From assembly GCA_025677815.1 (NCBI GenBank), contig JAIXMP010000005.1, positions 744,001 through 808,000 on the forward strand: a stretch of DNA of 64,000 nucleotides. Reading direction: 5' to 3'. Below, one piece after another: positions 35,684-48,501 of this stretch. The stretch is from Phascolomyces articulosus (taxonomy: Eukaryota; Mucoromycota; Mucoromycetes; Mucorales; Lichtheimiaceae). Every line of letters starts with the position of its first letter. Position 1 is the first letter of the stretch. Made by a program: the position numbers and the translations under genes. The notes under the pieces are model-generated. The model worked only from the letters and a program-made list of their open reading frames with translations, ran no database searches and was not told where the DNA came from.

Positions 35684-37605
35684 ATGGCAACCGAAGGCTC
35701 TGTTAATGAAACACCTGTGGGTGATGCAGAAAATGAAAATTCTGATTCCAAGACCTTTGAAAATAAGTGCATTGAAGGTATGTCTATCGTCTTCCAAAAA
35801 CATTGATCTTCACAAAAAAAGAACTAATTACCAAAAGCCATAATGTTTATTTTGACTATAATAGAAATTGAAAAATACATCTTGGAACGTCATAATACTG
35901 GTAGCAACATAAGTTTTGCTGATTTTTTAATTGATAAGGAATCGTTTGTCGTTGAGAATACATCAAGCCAAAAAGATTACAAGAAGATTTGGGGAAAATT
36001 ATTTGGAATGGCACTTGACAAACATAATTTGGAAGGGGTAATAAATAATACCAAAAAAAAAAAAAAGCTAAAAGGAAGTAAAAAAAAAATACTCACACAG
36101 ATACAATTACGTACAGGAGAAAAAACGAGCCAACTGGAAATCTATAGTAGCCAGAATCAATAATAAAGATGAACCAAATGGATCAACCGCTTCTAGTTCA
36201 AAATCATCATCTGGAACACCGTTAAACTCTAAAGAGAAAGAGTTTGTGAACAAAATGTATACCACTCTCAAAAATCCAAAATGGGCATTAGCAACAGATA
36301 AAATTGTAGAAGATACTATGCACACTTTTGTAAAGGATTGTCAATATGAACAGTATGTATTATCTTTTATTGACTGTATATATGATACACGTGAAGTATG
36401 TAAAAGAAACTGACACCTGTTTTCATGGCAGCTCTTCACACTCTTTAATCTTCGATATTATTGATCCTTGCTGGGAAACATATTTCACACCTAATGAAAT
36501 GGAAGAAATCCGAAAGCACCATAAACCACAACTCAAGTCACTGCCAGTTGAATTAAAAGAATACTTGAACAAGTTTGCTGGTGTAGTATGTCTTCTCTCT
36601 TTATCATTTATCATTTATTGTATGGTACTAACTATACCCGCTAATTTGTCTTTGTAGCATGAACTTGAAAAATTAATTAATATCCACATGCAAAACCGTT
36701 TCCACCCATCTCAAGCTGATCTGTATTGGGTTGAGCAAACAATTGGTGATATTTTGGGTTTATACTATTATCAATATGATGTTGATAATAAAACTGAAGC
36801 TGATGTGGTTCGTCGCTTGTGGGGATTTATTGAGAAGTGCTTTGACGAAAGTAAATTTTATGTTATAAGGTATGTTTTCAGGTTTATGTGATCAAATATA
36901 TACAAAAAAGAAGTATATAAATGCAAATTGTTTTAACATGGATACATAATCATTAGTGGCGAAAAAGTCAGTACCTCTTCCAGCAACAGAATAAACGAAA
37001 ATCGGTCAATCCCTGGCGTCACACCAATAACAAGAAAAAAAACGGGAACAAAAGTAGATATTTTAATCAAATATCTCTATGATGACTTTGGTGCTGGAGA
37101 GGCAGGCCTCAGTGGTGGATCCGTATCAACAAAATATATAACCGAAGCCAATCTCAAACTCCCTAAATCATTAAAAGATATCACCTGGAACTTATTAAAA
37201 ATGAAAACTAAAGACGCTCAGCACTTATGTATTCCAGGCTTTATCATTAGTGGTAAGAATATTTTTGAAATTGATAAACATGATTCAAATGTATCTCTAA
37301 CTTTTTTAATAGGTACTGAACTGACGGTAAAATTGATGGACGTTCCTACTGGTAATATCTGCCGTTTGTATACATTAGGACCAATGCCATTCCCACTCGT
37401 TCCAGATGAGCTCTATAAACGTATCGTTCCCTTGATTACATTAGTCTGGCAATGTAAAACTTTATTAAAAGAAACATTGAATGCCATCAAGTCAGACGAC
37501 AATATTGTGATTCCAACCATCGACGATCCTATCCCAACATCAACCATACCATCCTGTATTCCGACACCAAAAAAAAGAAAATTGTCTGATGTTAATACCG
37601 ATTAG
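35684..37605 (+). CDS. 485-aa nuclear-motif family, intact copy C
   Basis: Seven exons (35684-35777, 35865-36037, 36117-36352, 36432-36585, 36658-36869, 36957-37252, 37313-37605) give 1458 nt and 485 aa with all phases consistent. The exon 4 acceptor has moved 12 nt downstream relative to copy A yet stays in frame. Intron 6 (60 nt) is open in frame here but contains a stop in copy A, so it is a true intron. The N terminus is acidic and polar; residues 174-260 are rich in conserved W, P and L; T315RKKTGTKVDILIKY and GAGEAG (335-340) form the most motif-like stretch; the tail PKKRKL (474-479) resembles an SV40-type nuclear signal. No signal peptide or membrane segment. I do not recognise the family; a nuclease-like or DNA-associated role would be speculation. 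Confidence 0.8.
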
Positions 37606-39394
37606 TTTACTCTTTTTTATTTTCTATCATTCTGTATATCCGTTAAATCATTTCCATTATATTGTATATTCATTCCACTATTTCCATTATTTTTTATACC
37701 CATTTTATCATTTACATATTTCTATTCTTATTGTTTAAACCTTGTTGTATATTCAGATCCATATGTTAAAATTAGTCATCTTTATATTATACTCTACTTC
37801 ATTCTCCTCCATACTTACAAAAAGTAACATACTTCTATCATTATCCATATACCTTTATGAAACAATAATAAAAGTTTCTTCATCCTTCTGCGTTTTAATG
37901 CACTTGAACAATCACTGTCATTATGCCCCATGCACCACAACCAAGTACATTGAGCAATAGACGTTTACATTTTAGACTACTGATATTTGAACCATAAAAT
38001 ATGCATGGTTATTGGTGTAGTATACGGGTTTTATTTTTATTTTTATTTTTTTTTTTTAAAAAAAAAGATAGGAACAACATGGAGTTGAGTCGAATAATAC
38101 CTTTTGGGTTGAATGATTGTTTGGTGCAAAATAAAACGATGATGTATTTATATGTTTTTAATAATGATATATGACTCTTATTTGGGCTATTGTAATTATT
38201 ACGTATCAGGATAATGGGAATAACTATAGATGGGTTTTTGCTAACCTTGTAAACGCCTAGTGCTTAAATTTGAAGCTACAAAAGTTTTAGTTGATAAGGA
38301 TGATTGGATTGTGGGACTTGATGGAGTGCAACTGGTTTGGTGTTTTCCTTACAATTGGATTGTCACATACGTTTTAGATGTGAAAGGCTTGGTACAAAAA
38401 AGGTGCTGTATCATTTTTAAAAAGATGAATGTATATACATTTATTTTGTTTTGTCACAACCCAACTTCCAAGATCAATTGCGCAATTTCATCCAAGAAAT
38501 TGTTCAATTTGGGAAACGTTGGCCTATTTCCAAAGTATAGTTATGGCTCATTTTTATTTTGCATGGCCAAATTCAATTTGCTAGCACTGTAAAACAACAA
38601 ATGAATTGTGTATGGTCATTCTTACCAACAATTTCGATGATAAACAAATGAATAACTTGTATAAATAGCTTCATATAAAAGATATAGAATTTCCATTCAG
38701 GATTAAAAACATTACTTATTAAAAACACGTGAAAAGCGTGTCTCAATATCCAATTAGAACTACTGCCTGAACCAAATTGGACAACAACATGTATAAATTA
38801 CACCTTTTAGGCTTCCAAAGCTGATTCAAATCCCATTGTACTGAAAAAGCAATCGCTGATATCACCAAAAGAATTGAATATTATGGACCCAGAAATAAAA
38901 TGGATTCTTGAAATTTACGTATTACATATGATAATCTTAAAGATGGGTTTTTGAAATGAAATTCTCGAGCAGAGAGTTGCCATCATGAGATGCAACATAT
39001 TTTTTGGCTCCATATTCTGGTTTTCTATCATAAAATAAAGCTGCCAACAACCCGATATGGTCAACGCGTGTAAACAATGGGTTGTGTTGCATTTCTTTGA
39101 TTATCATTTGTGCAACTGTACTGTTTTCTTGTGTTGCTTGATTTGTTGTTGTTTTGTTATTATACTGATTTTGGAGACACAAGTGTTCCCATGTATGACT
39201 TACTCGTATCCAACATTGTTGCTGGGAAGCATTGGTTGGAATTTCCACAGTGACTTTTTTTTTGTTATTCGTTGTTGTCATGGTAGTAGAATAAGTGAGT
39301 GGGCACAAGGGAATGTGAATGTCAATGACTCCAAATGGGGAAATAAATGATAAAATTGCTGCTCAGCAGAATAATCCATGGATTGTAAAATGTT
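36134..39394 (+). repeat. Near-identical duplicated block, copy 2
   Basis: Partner of 30572-33832 at an offset of 5562 bp. It covers exons 3-7 of copy C, the family 3'-flank module, and the 123-codon open frame. Differences begin sharply at both edges, although homology continues (to 39525 on the right). Confidence 0.85.
38937..39308 (-). CDS. Hypothetical 123-aa protein (copy in block 2)
   Basis: Same as the open frame at 33375-33746, with the identical protein. It lies downstream of intact copy C on the opposite strand. Because both copies sit inside the apparently converted tract, their identity is not evidence of selection. Function unknown. Confidence 0.35.
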   Translation of the reverse strand: MCPLTYSTTMTTTNNKKKVTVEIPTNASQQQCWIRVSHTWEHLCLQNQYNNKTTTNQATQENSTVAQMIIKEMQHNPLFTRVDHIGLLAALFYDRKPEYGAKKYVASHDGNSLLENFISKTHL

Positions 39395-40000
39395 TTAAGG
39401 AACACACCGCCACAATAGTACTATCTCCTCTGTTCAAGAATGGAATTTCTTGCTATTCATTATTGTCATTATCAAATGCTCCATAAACATGATAAACAAG
39501 TCGTTCCAAATAATCCTGTCTGATAAGTTCAGAACCAAGAGTGGAAAGTCAATGTTAGACCTTTTTACTTGATAAAATTCAAGTGTTGTTAATTGCTTTC
39601 CAGAGAATATCAAATCGTGTTCTGCGTTTAAACGACCGTGGAAAATAAGCTAGATATATATCGTTTATAAAACCCTATGTTTTTCTCTATCCGAATAAAA
39701 CAGTTGTCCTTTTTGATATATCAGTCGAATAGCGATTGACTTTATATTTATGTATAATAGATTCTTCTTATCAATAGATTGGATGGAATATGATTGTGTA
39801 ATCCAGGCTATCGAATTGGTATGATATAATTCAACTGATTGAATCGGTTTGTTTTTCATAAATAAATAAAATGAATTCCATTTTTCTTCTGAAAAAGTGA
39901 TTTCTAGAGAGGATGATGAAGATGAAGTAAGCTAATCATCAACACCCGAAGAAGGTTGAAGAGTTGAATGGCTGATTTTCGCATCTTCGCACATCACTGA
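39395..40000 (-). other. Decayed coding-like region
   Basis: On the minus strand, open pieces in different frames suggest a disrupted gene. One piece reads LTSSSSSSLEITFSEEKWN, then KPIQSVELYHTNSIAWITQS (about 39890-39780); another reads LIFSGKQLTTLEFYQVKRSN (about 39610-39550). Stops and frame changes separate them. It lies upstream, in transcription sense, of the 123-codon frame, so the two might be parts of one old gene. Not recognised. Confidence 0.3.
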
Positions 40001-41973
40001 CCAACCTTGAGTACAGGAATACTATTGTTGACAAACACGCATACAATGAGCTCTTTCTTTAAAATCAAGATGTTAAAAATACCGTGATTAAAAGAGAATG
40101 TGAGATGATTTTATCGTTTATACAAAGGTCTCTTTTGCTTTTTATTAACACTATCTTCTTTAGGAGTAGTGGTAGACTATGTATTATGACTAGGATAAAG
40201 AAAGTAATGTTCTTGTTTCATTTGATATTTTTCCTGTAAGATAGAATAATAAGGATTGTTACGAGGGACAACCAAAAGACCCTGATTGTAAATTTCAATG
40301 GCCAAAAAAGTCGGTTGTTTGACATACATTTACACACTGACCATCTGTAAATACCCCTTCCCACACCTTGGTGCCAAATCAATCATATCCATGGGATACC
40401 CATAAGCAAGTGAAAAATAATTCAGCTTGGATGACCAAACGAAATAGAAAATCAATGGGTGCAAGTAGTAGACTATGAAACCATGATTTTATAGTAGAAC
40501 GGAATCAAGGATGGATTTAAACTTGCTGTTGTTACTATTATTATACTTTGTTGTTGTTGTTGTTGTAGATGGTACTATTATGTTGATTCATTTTAGGAGT
40601 AAAAATAAAATATAAAAATAGTAAAACGAAGAAGAAAAAAGAGTAAACAGCAAGGGCACAGAGGAGAGGAAAGAAAAAAAAAAGTTAAGGTTTTTTTTAC
40701 AGTTAATGTTTGTGTACAACAATAAATAAGAAGAGCGGGCTATTGATATAAATCTGTAACAGTGTATTTGCTGAGTACATTATTACTTCTCTTTAATTTC
40801 CTATCTAATTTATTCCAGTCACTCATCAAATAAGTCTAATGCGGCTATTATCATGGTTTTATAGTTGTTGTCCACGATTATAATAATTGAACCATGAGAA
40901 AAACGTCATTTTATAACATGTGTTTATTATATATAGCCTCCTATAAATCATGCTCTCGTTGTAATAAATATATATCTATCATCCTCTTTTCCCCTTATTC
41001 AATTCCCTCTTCTTGGAATATTCTATATTATCACTCATCTTGGAGTCCTCCTATTCCATTCTCAGTATATATATAGATACCTGAAAGAGAGATTCTTCTT
41101 TCTTTATTGGCTGATGGGAGAGCTTAGTGAATGAGATCAATGGATTATGTAATAGTTTATTATGTTTTTGATGGTAACTCAAGAAAGGCTTATTATTATT
41201 ATTTTTTTTTTCACGAAAAAAACATCATCCAATAATGCTTATAAGATAAAATTTCTCAAGGTCATATCATCACAACATCTATATGATAGTAATAAGATCT
41301 ATTATGTTCTCACACACAGACGTAACGAAAAAGAAGTTCATTCATTTAAATGTATTTTCACACATGTTTTATAATAATTGTAATGAATCTAAATGATAAT
41401 AATTGACTCTCCACTAGTAACTCCCCTTTCTACTTTCCATATATTTAATACCAATATATTCATACTAGCACTAATAATAATAATAATAATAATAATCAAT
41501 TCCCCAATGAACTCTCTTTGTTTCCCCCACATTTTTTCTCAACCTCCCATAGTAACTTATTTAGGACCACCCCCAAAAATTATCACCCTTCCACACCTAT
41601 TATAACATACCCTCCCCCCCCGGAGCAAAGTTTTTTTTTTTCCCTTCTTCCTTTCTCTTCACTCTCCTACGTTTCTTTTTCTTTTAAATTATTATTATTA
41701 TTTTTATCCCTTCAACATACAACTCGATTACCGAAATAGTTTCATTCAACCTTAACAACAACAACAACAAAAGACGAAATAAAAATAGAGAGAGAGAGAG
41801 AGAAACGAACAAAAACAACAATTGCAATAAACCCTTTTTTTTTCTCTTCACTTTTTTTAATTCTCAAGTCGTTGTTTTTTCTTTATCCTTTCCCATCTCT
41901 CTTTCTTTTTTTTTTATATATCACCATTCCGTCACGACCGTCTTATTTTTCAAAACTCTTTTATTTGGAAGCT
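40001..41973. other. Intergenic; promoter and leader of the Galpha gene
   Basis: No supported coding region. The last 400 bp are strikingly C/T-rich on the plus strand, with a C-run near 41613-41620, an (AG)n tract around 41789-41803 and T-runs at 41831 and 41908. This looks like a long pyrimidine-rich 5' leader. TTG/GTT repeats lie near 40550-40566. Confidence 0.5.
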
Positions 41974-43987
41974 ATGGGCCTATGTCTATCGTCCGAAGAA
42001 CGAGCAGAACGGGCACATAGCCAACGGATCGATCATATGATTGAAGAGGATAGTCGACGATTAAAACGCGAATGTAAACTCCTGTTACTCGGTACGGCTT
42101 TTTTTTTTCTAGATAAAAAAAAAAAATAACTCACATACCAACCATTTACCCCATGCGTACAAATTGCAACACTCACGAAAAAAAAAAAAAAGACATATCC
42201 ATTTCATGCCCAAATTATTAATAATTCTCAACCTTTTTTTATATTTTATATTTTTTTTTATCAACATTCTACCATTGGATATAAATATAGGTAGTGGAGA
42301 ATCGGGTAAATCGACCATTGTCAAACAAATGAAAATTATCCATCAAAGTGGATATACAAGAGACGAATTATATACATGGCGAGCCACCGTTTATCGTAAT
42401 GTCATGGAATCAGCCCAAGTATTAGTGATGGCTGTAGAAAAATTTGATTATCAATATGAAAACGAAAAAAACAAGGTATATATGTATCTTTTTCAAAAAT
42501 TAACTATATTTTTATGAATAATGGATAATAATAATAAATAATGAACGGATGATGGGGACAATAGAAATATGCAGAATTGATTGCAGATTATGATCTGGCT
42601 GGGCCAGATAATACCGAACGACCTCTTGATTCTACATTGATTGAAGCAGTAGCAAGTATATGGAAAGATGGTGTCATTGCACGATTATTAGATCAAGAAG
42701 CAAGTCAATTCTATTTAATGGATTCAGCACCATAGTATGTTTTTTTTTGTTGATGATAATGTCATCTTTAAAAAGATATGAAATGATATTCAAATGTTGA
42801 TAATGGGGAAATATGAAATTTTATATCTAGTTTTTTTGATGAAGTGAAACGTATTGGTCGACCGGATTATGTTCCCAACGTTCAAGATGTTTTACGAGCA
42901 CGGTCCAAAACAACTGGTATCACGGAAACAAGGTTTAAAATGGGTCAGATGAGTATTCAGTATGTATCATCATTTAGAAGGAAGGAAGGAAGGAGGAAGA
43001 GGAGAAAAAGAGAACTCCCAAAGGGAGTGAGAAGAGAAGGGATTGTAGATAGAAATGTTAGAAGGGGAAAGAATCCTTGATTGACATTTTTGTCTATCAA
43101 AAGTATGTTTGATGTAGGAGGTCAACGATCTGAAAGAAAAAAATGGATTCATTGTTTTGAAGCTGTAACATCGATTATTTTTTGTGTGGCCCTGAGTGAA
43201 TATGATCAAGTCTTACTAGAAGAATCACGGCAGGTTAGTGAAAATAAGAAAAAAAAAGAGGATTTTGACTAAAAGACAATAAAGTTAGATGAGCGGAATG
43301 ACAAAAAAAAATGAGTGGGTTGTGTTTTGATCTGGTAAAAAAAAATTTAAGATTATAGTTTATTTTTAACCGTTATTGATGATGGGGATTTGATTAGAAT
43401 CGAATGATGGAAAGTTTAGTCTTATTTGAATCGATTGTTAATAGTCGATGGTTTCTTCGAACATCCATTATTTTATTTTTAAACAAAATTGATGTATTCC
43501 GAACAAAACTTCCTAAAGTCCCTTTGGAACGATATTTCCCGGATTATGGAGGTAAAAAAAAAGTACAGTGTGAGAAAGTAAAAAAAAAAAAAAAGAGATG
43601 TATATTGAAAATCTATCGAATGGTTGCATATCTCTCTTTATTTATTTTAGGTGGACCAGATCCTGCAAAAGCTGCAAAATACATCCTTTGGCGATTCACA
43701 CAAACAAATCGTGCCAAGCTTAACATATACCCACAGTAAGTATTTCTTATGCAAAATTCTTGGGGAATCAAAAAAAAAAAATACTCAATTTTTTTTCTAT
43801 TTTTAGTCTCACACAAGCAACCGATACATCCAATGTAAGTTTTTTTCAGCATGACACATATCAGGATTTTTTTTTTGAAAAAGATGATCTCTAAACTACT
43901 ATGAAAAAATAATAGATTCGATTAGTATTTGCAGCTATCAAAGAAACAATTTTACAGAATGCATTGAAAGATTCTGGGATTCTGTAA
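41974..43987 (+). CDS. Heterotrimeric G-protein alpha subunit, class III-like
   Basis: Nine exons (41974-42091, 42291-42475, 42565-42734, 42831-42959, 43104-43233, 43398-43551, 43651-43735, 43807-43834, 43916-43987) give 356 aa, typical length. MGLCLS supplies the N-myristoylation glycine (G2) and a palmitoylation cysteine (C4) for plasma-membrane anchoring. G1 is GSGESGKS (40-47); switch [11 protein letters not shown] has R182 and T186; G3 DVGGQ (204-208) has catalytic Q208; G4 NKID is at 273-276; G5 is TQATDT (326-331), with Q where many have C. The C terminus ALKDSGIL lacks the pertussis-toxin cysteine and matches, from memory, fungal class III subunits (yeast Gpa2, Cryptococcus Gpa1) that feed the cAMP/PKA nutrient pathway. 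Exon 8 is only 28 nt. Confidence 0.96.
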
Positions 43988-46134
43988 AAAAAAAAAAACA
44001 AAATTATGAGGAAAAAAGGAATTTATTTATTTATTTTTTTTACTAATAATCTATCATCATCATCATCATCTTTAATTATTTTACTATTAATTATATTACC
44101 TTATTCTTTATTATCGAAATACTTTTTTTTTCTTATTATTTCTTACATGAATCTCACTCACACACTTAATTACTTTCGTTGTACAGCATTTTTTTCTTTA
44201 TTATTTTACACAAGCTTATATTAGAAAAAAAAATATATAACCCATCCTCACTTCCTCCTCCTCTTCTACTACTACTACTAGTGCGTTCCTTATTACATAT
44301 ATTACATCTTATTATTATTATCACTATTATTATTATATAAATCATCACTCTCTTCACTTATCTATTTTTATTATTATAATAGATAATCTATTATTACTCT
44401 TCCTTCCCCCTTCTTTACCACTTCCTCAAAAAAAAAAGAATAATCCCTCCTTAATCCTATTTTTCTTTCTTTCTTTGTATTATTTATCTTTTATATTTTT
44501 TTTTCACACATTTAGAGGGACGTGGATCCTGGTGTTAAACCCCCTCTCTTTCTTCTTCTTTCTTTCTTCTTTAAATACTATTTATTTAACTTTATAATTT
44601 TCTTTTTTTTTTTTGGATCATGTTATTTGATATATACAAATTGACATATGATTTTTGTCTTTATTTGCTTTTTTTTATGCATAACAAAGGCAAATTCATC
44701 TTGAAGATCTTTATTTTTCACATGTCATTTTGTATTTTACATAATAACATTTAATAATAATATAATAATAATAGTAATAATAATGTTGCATGAATAATGT
44801 GCTTGGCTATCGTATAACGTCTTTTTTTTTAGCATTGTGATCGGGATGGGGGGAGAGAAAGGAAAGTTTCATTGTTCCCTCCTTTTTTTTTGGACAACGT
44901 GCTAGTTATGAATCATACACGTTTTTATTATAGTTGATAATCCCTCTTTTCTTGTTCCCTCCCTTATTTTAAAAAAATAGGTGATAGATAGAGAACTCCT
45001 TTATCCAAATAACCCTGTTTTACATTGACTGCAGGGACTGGGAATTGTGGAATGGGATTTTAGGGTTGTTGTCATTTATGGAAGCTCTGGAAAAATGCAG
45101 TAACAATCGAACATGACTTTTATGGTAATATATTGTGATACAAAGATCTGTCATACATTTTATTGTATCACATTCATCAGCATTATTATTTTTTATTACG
45201 TATACCTTTGTATTATCATTAGTAGCTAAACTTACGAATAGTTTGGTTAAAAAAATGACAATAGAGCCATAATCTTAGTAAATTACTAAATAGAACAATG
45301 ATAGAAATAATCATTGGTTCTTTTTTTTTCTTTTGTTATAAGTATATAGTACACTGCTAAATATATACAGAATCCCAATGGTAATATATTATCGTCATGG
45401 TTGTACAGTATTGTTCTGTCCTTATCATTGGGACAACAATCCCAATGCATGCTCCAATCTGATTTTTCTTACTTTTCGTCAATGGTTTTTTTTTTTTTTT
45501 TTTTTACAATAGACCTATAGTGTATGTCAGCTTTTTTTGTTTACTTCCTTTGTTTTTCACGTGCTTGAGATCAATGGGTCCAATACATATGGATAGTTTT
45601 TTTTTTGTATGTTATTCGTATAATGGACACATGGTATATTTTATACATTTTCATTAGCTATAATATGTTTTTCTTTTTGTTATCAAAGAACACACATGTA
45701 AAAATATTTCTTTGACAAAATGGTCTGTCAATAAAATTGAAAGATTCATGGGGTGTTTGCACAATCAAGAATAAAAAATATGAGGAAAGATCTTCTGCTT
45801 TTTTGTTTTAATCGTGAATTACCCCAATGATTTAGTAATTCATAGACACATAGGATGTATTTTGTTTGAAAGCAGCACCTATCATTTTTGAATATGCTTT
45901 TTAGTACATGTAATTTGAAACATGATCCTATTTTTAGTTCATACGAGATTAGTCCCTGATGTTGGACCCTGCTGATTCTTCGTTGATTCTATATTGAGAG
46001 GAGCTTGTTTTTTCCTGACGGCATAATAGAAATACGTCCTTTTTACTTTTTTTTTGAAACAAGGATATTTGTATTTAGATGTAGAGTATTATTTTCTCAA
46101 AGCTTTTTTATAACCTACTGCACAGCTTAATTAT
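43988..46134. other. Intergenic, no gene seen
   Basis: Long AT-rich 3' flank of the Galpha gene with ATC, ACT and TAA microsatellite-like tracts (44053-44070, 44266-44280, 44751-44782) and a poly(T) near 45487-45505. No supported gene. The left end of the Harbinger element should lie near the right side of this stretch, but I found no terminal repeat there. Confidence 0.5.
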
Positions 46135-46698
46135 GTGAACCTCTCAAGGCCATCTTATACGAAATGCAGCATGATTTTTGATGACGATGTTACTGTCAAT
46201 TCTGATGGTCAGTTTGACAGTGTGAACAACCTCCAAGTACAAGGTGAGAGTGTCTCGGCATCAAATGTACCAACCAATAGTGGGTATCGTTCCAATAGAA
46301 TGCCAGTCATTGATGATGATACGAAAGCCATAGAATATATTTGACCATATAAAAGATATAGACAGAAACCATTATTTTAACTTTTCAAACTACCATATTA
46401 TTAGACATGGTATATTGGAAAGATTTTCAGAAAACCGTGCCGCTATTCTTGTCGAGGTTGAAAAAAGAAAGCGTGCTTTCCTCGAGCTACAAACGGCTCA
46501 AGAACAAGTTCGAAAGCAGCAGGAGCGTACTCAAAAACAACGGAAAGAACGGTTGCCGAAAGGCTCGCTATAAAACGCTTCTTGAAGTTGGAGATCAAGC
46601 TCGCGCAGCTCTCACAGACAGGGCACGGAGGGGAAGGAAAAAGCCATTATTCTGAAGATCATTATTCGGATAGCGATAATATTTCAGATGATGAATAA
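46135..46698 (+). pseudogene. Harbinger accessory protein (second ORF), decayed
   Basis: A plus-strand frame at 46135-46341 is polar and acidic (CSMIFDDDVTVNSDGQFDS, MPVIDDDTKAIEYI). After a likely short intron ending TATTAG at about 46405 it continues as ILERFSENRAAILVEVEKRK with a coiled coil, LELQTAQEQVRKQQERTQKQ. A frameshift near 46560 then leads to KRFLKLEIKLAQLSQTGHGG and an acidic tail ending SDNISDDE before TAA at 46696-46698. It is convergent with the adjacent Harbinger transposase. Such transposons usually carry a SANT/Myb-like partner protein with a coiled-coil end, which this resembles; the SANT domain itself is not recognisable here. Confidence 0.55.
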
Positions 46699-47018
46699 AT
46701 GATTTTATTATTATATTTTTATACATACTTATGATTATTTTTATGCTTTACGTACAATATTTTAATTAAATAATTTATATCTCATACTAAGAATGGATAG
46801 ATATCTCTGCACTAACAAGTTGATATTCATGTTTAGTAAGGTTATATAATTACTGATTGTGCTGTTCGGAAAAAAAAAGAAAACAAATGCAGTTGTAAGC
46901 TAATTTATAATTAAAAATGATAATGATAAAACTGAAGTAGTGGAAGTACATATATTTATATGAAACAAGGGATAGAGAAAAGGAAGAGAAATATATGTCG
47001 ATTACAAAAGATATTGAA

Positions 47019-48501
47019 TTAGAGAATTCCAAGTCGTATTTTGATATAATCTCGCATGACCTGGCCAAGATTCCTCCTTGAACGCTGTCTCTGCTGGCCA
47101 GCGTTATCAAAATCTTCTGATGCTTCATCGTCACCATGCATATCATTGTCAAGCTCTTGACGTAAACGCCGTATGCTTTGAAGATCAGCTTCGGATTCTT
47201 GTTAGCGTTGTAGGTGTTGTATGTTATTAAGGAAGGTACCATCGTCATCACTCTTTCCCTGGATAAAATTATGTAACATACAACAAACGACAATGCATTT
47301 CGTGCATTTTACTAAATCATTCAGTTTTCGAATTTTTATTGGGGGGTATTTTAAACATTGACATCTATTTTTGAGAAATCCAATAGTGCGTTCTACTTCG
47401 ACTACAAAAAAAAAGGTCTTGAATATTGCATATCTTCTTTGATGTATGTATGTATGTATGGCAGAAGTCTGTACCTCTGACAGATGAAAGCTTCTGATTA
47501 AATTGATGGGTGTTTCCTGTTCGTTAAGCTTCGCCTTTGTATGGAATAATGATCCGCTTTGAAAGTATATAAGCTGCATCAGAGAGAATACACTCTCTGT
47601 TCGAAAAAACGTTTCAACGTTCTTGCCAAAATACGATGCATTTAGACAACGACTATCATGGACCTTGCCAGTTTGGCCGGCAGAAAAATAGCGAATTTGA
47701 TTATTGATATCGCAAATAATTTGAAAATTAAATGCATATATATTTTTTTCGATTAAAGAATTGTGATCCTTGGTAAGTTGGTCTGTATTGGAGGACTATG
47801 TACATGCCATCAACAATACCAACACAATCTTCAAAAGGAAGATCTTTAATGTCTTGCAAGTCTTGTTTCAATGACACCCTTTCAATATCTTTGGGCCAGA
47901 AAAGATACTTGCTTACATGTTTCACTAGAGCACAAATTACTCTATCTGTATATAGAACAACAGTACCTTTACCAAACCCATGTCTAATCGCAACATCATC
48001 TAGTTCATGCATGCCATGACCTAACCGGCGTAACGTCATTCCAAGTTGCAAACGGGCTGGCATTTGAGGCATTTTTCCTTCTTTTGTTGCAAATATAGGG
48101 CCATCCTCGATAATACCAAGCAGTTTTTCAAACGTTGTACGTTTCATGCGAACTTCAATCCGAAATATTATGTCGTCCTGACGTCTCTGGAAGATCATCT
48201 CCTGGATACTTGAAGATTTCTCATGAGGTGTTCGAGGAATGAAATATCTCGTGGCCAGGATTTTTCGAATAATCTCCTTATCAAAATCATCGAGATCTTG
48301 ATAATATTTATCGAATGTCGCCCAGATTTCTGAATCATCATTTGAATCATCTACATCGTACCTTAATTAATGATCCACCATTTCGTCAATGTAGTTCATA
48401 TACTCGTTGTTATTGGATAATATTTCTTCTTCAACTTCCCGGTACTTAACTAAGGATTGTAAAAGGTTGTATTTCTTGTAGTCTTTAGAACTTCTGGGCA
48501 T
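47019..48501 (-). pseudogene. PIF/Harbinger-type DDE transposase, decayed
   Basis: Resembles HARBI1/DDE_Tnp_4 transposases. It opens with MPRSSKDYKKYNLLQSLVKY, then a helical domain (MKRTTFEKLLGII, MTLRRLGHGMHELDDVAIRHG). The catalytic triad is recognisable: D in VGIVDGMY, D in GKVHDSR, and E in VEVERTIGFLKNRCQ. A 73-bp intron (47402-47474) joins LSSVR to VEVER. Damage: TAA at 48367-48369 (codon 45), a frameshift in the A/TA run near 47740, another near 47600, TAA at 47524-47526 and TAA at 47202-47204. Beyond that last stop the frame continues open to TAA at 47019. Each in-frame TAA could derive from CAA by C-to-T change. Nonfunctional as it stands. Confidence 0.85.

Noticed and set aside
44053..44280. 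Regularly spaced short repeats considered as a CRISPR-like array
   Set aside because: These are plain trinucleotide microsatellites (ATC, ACT) without unique spacers, in a eukaryotic context.
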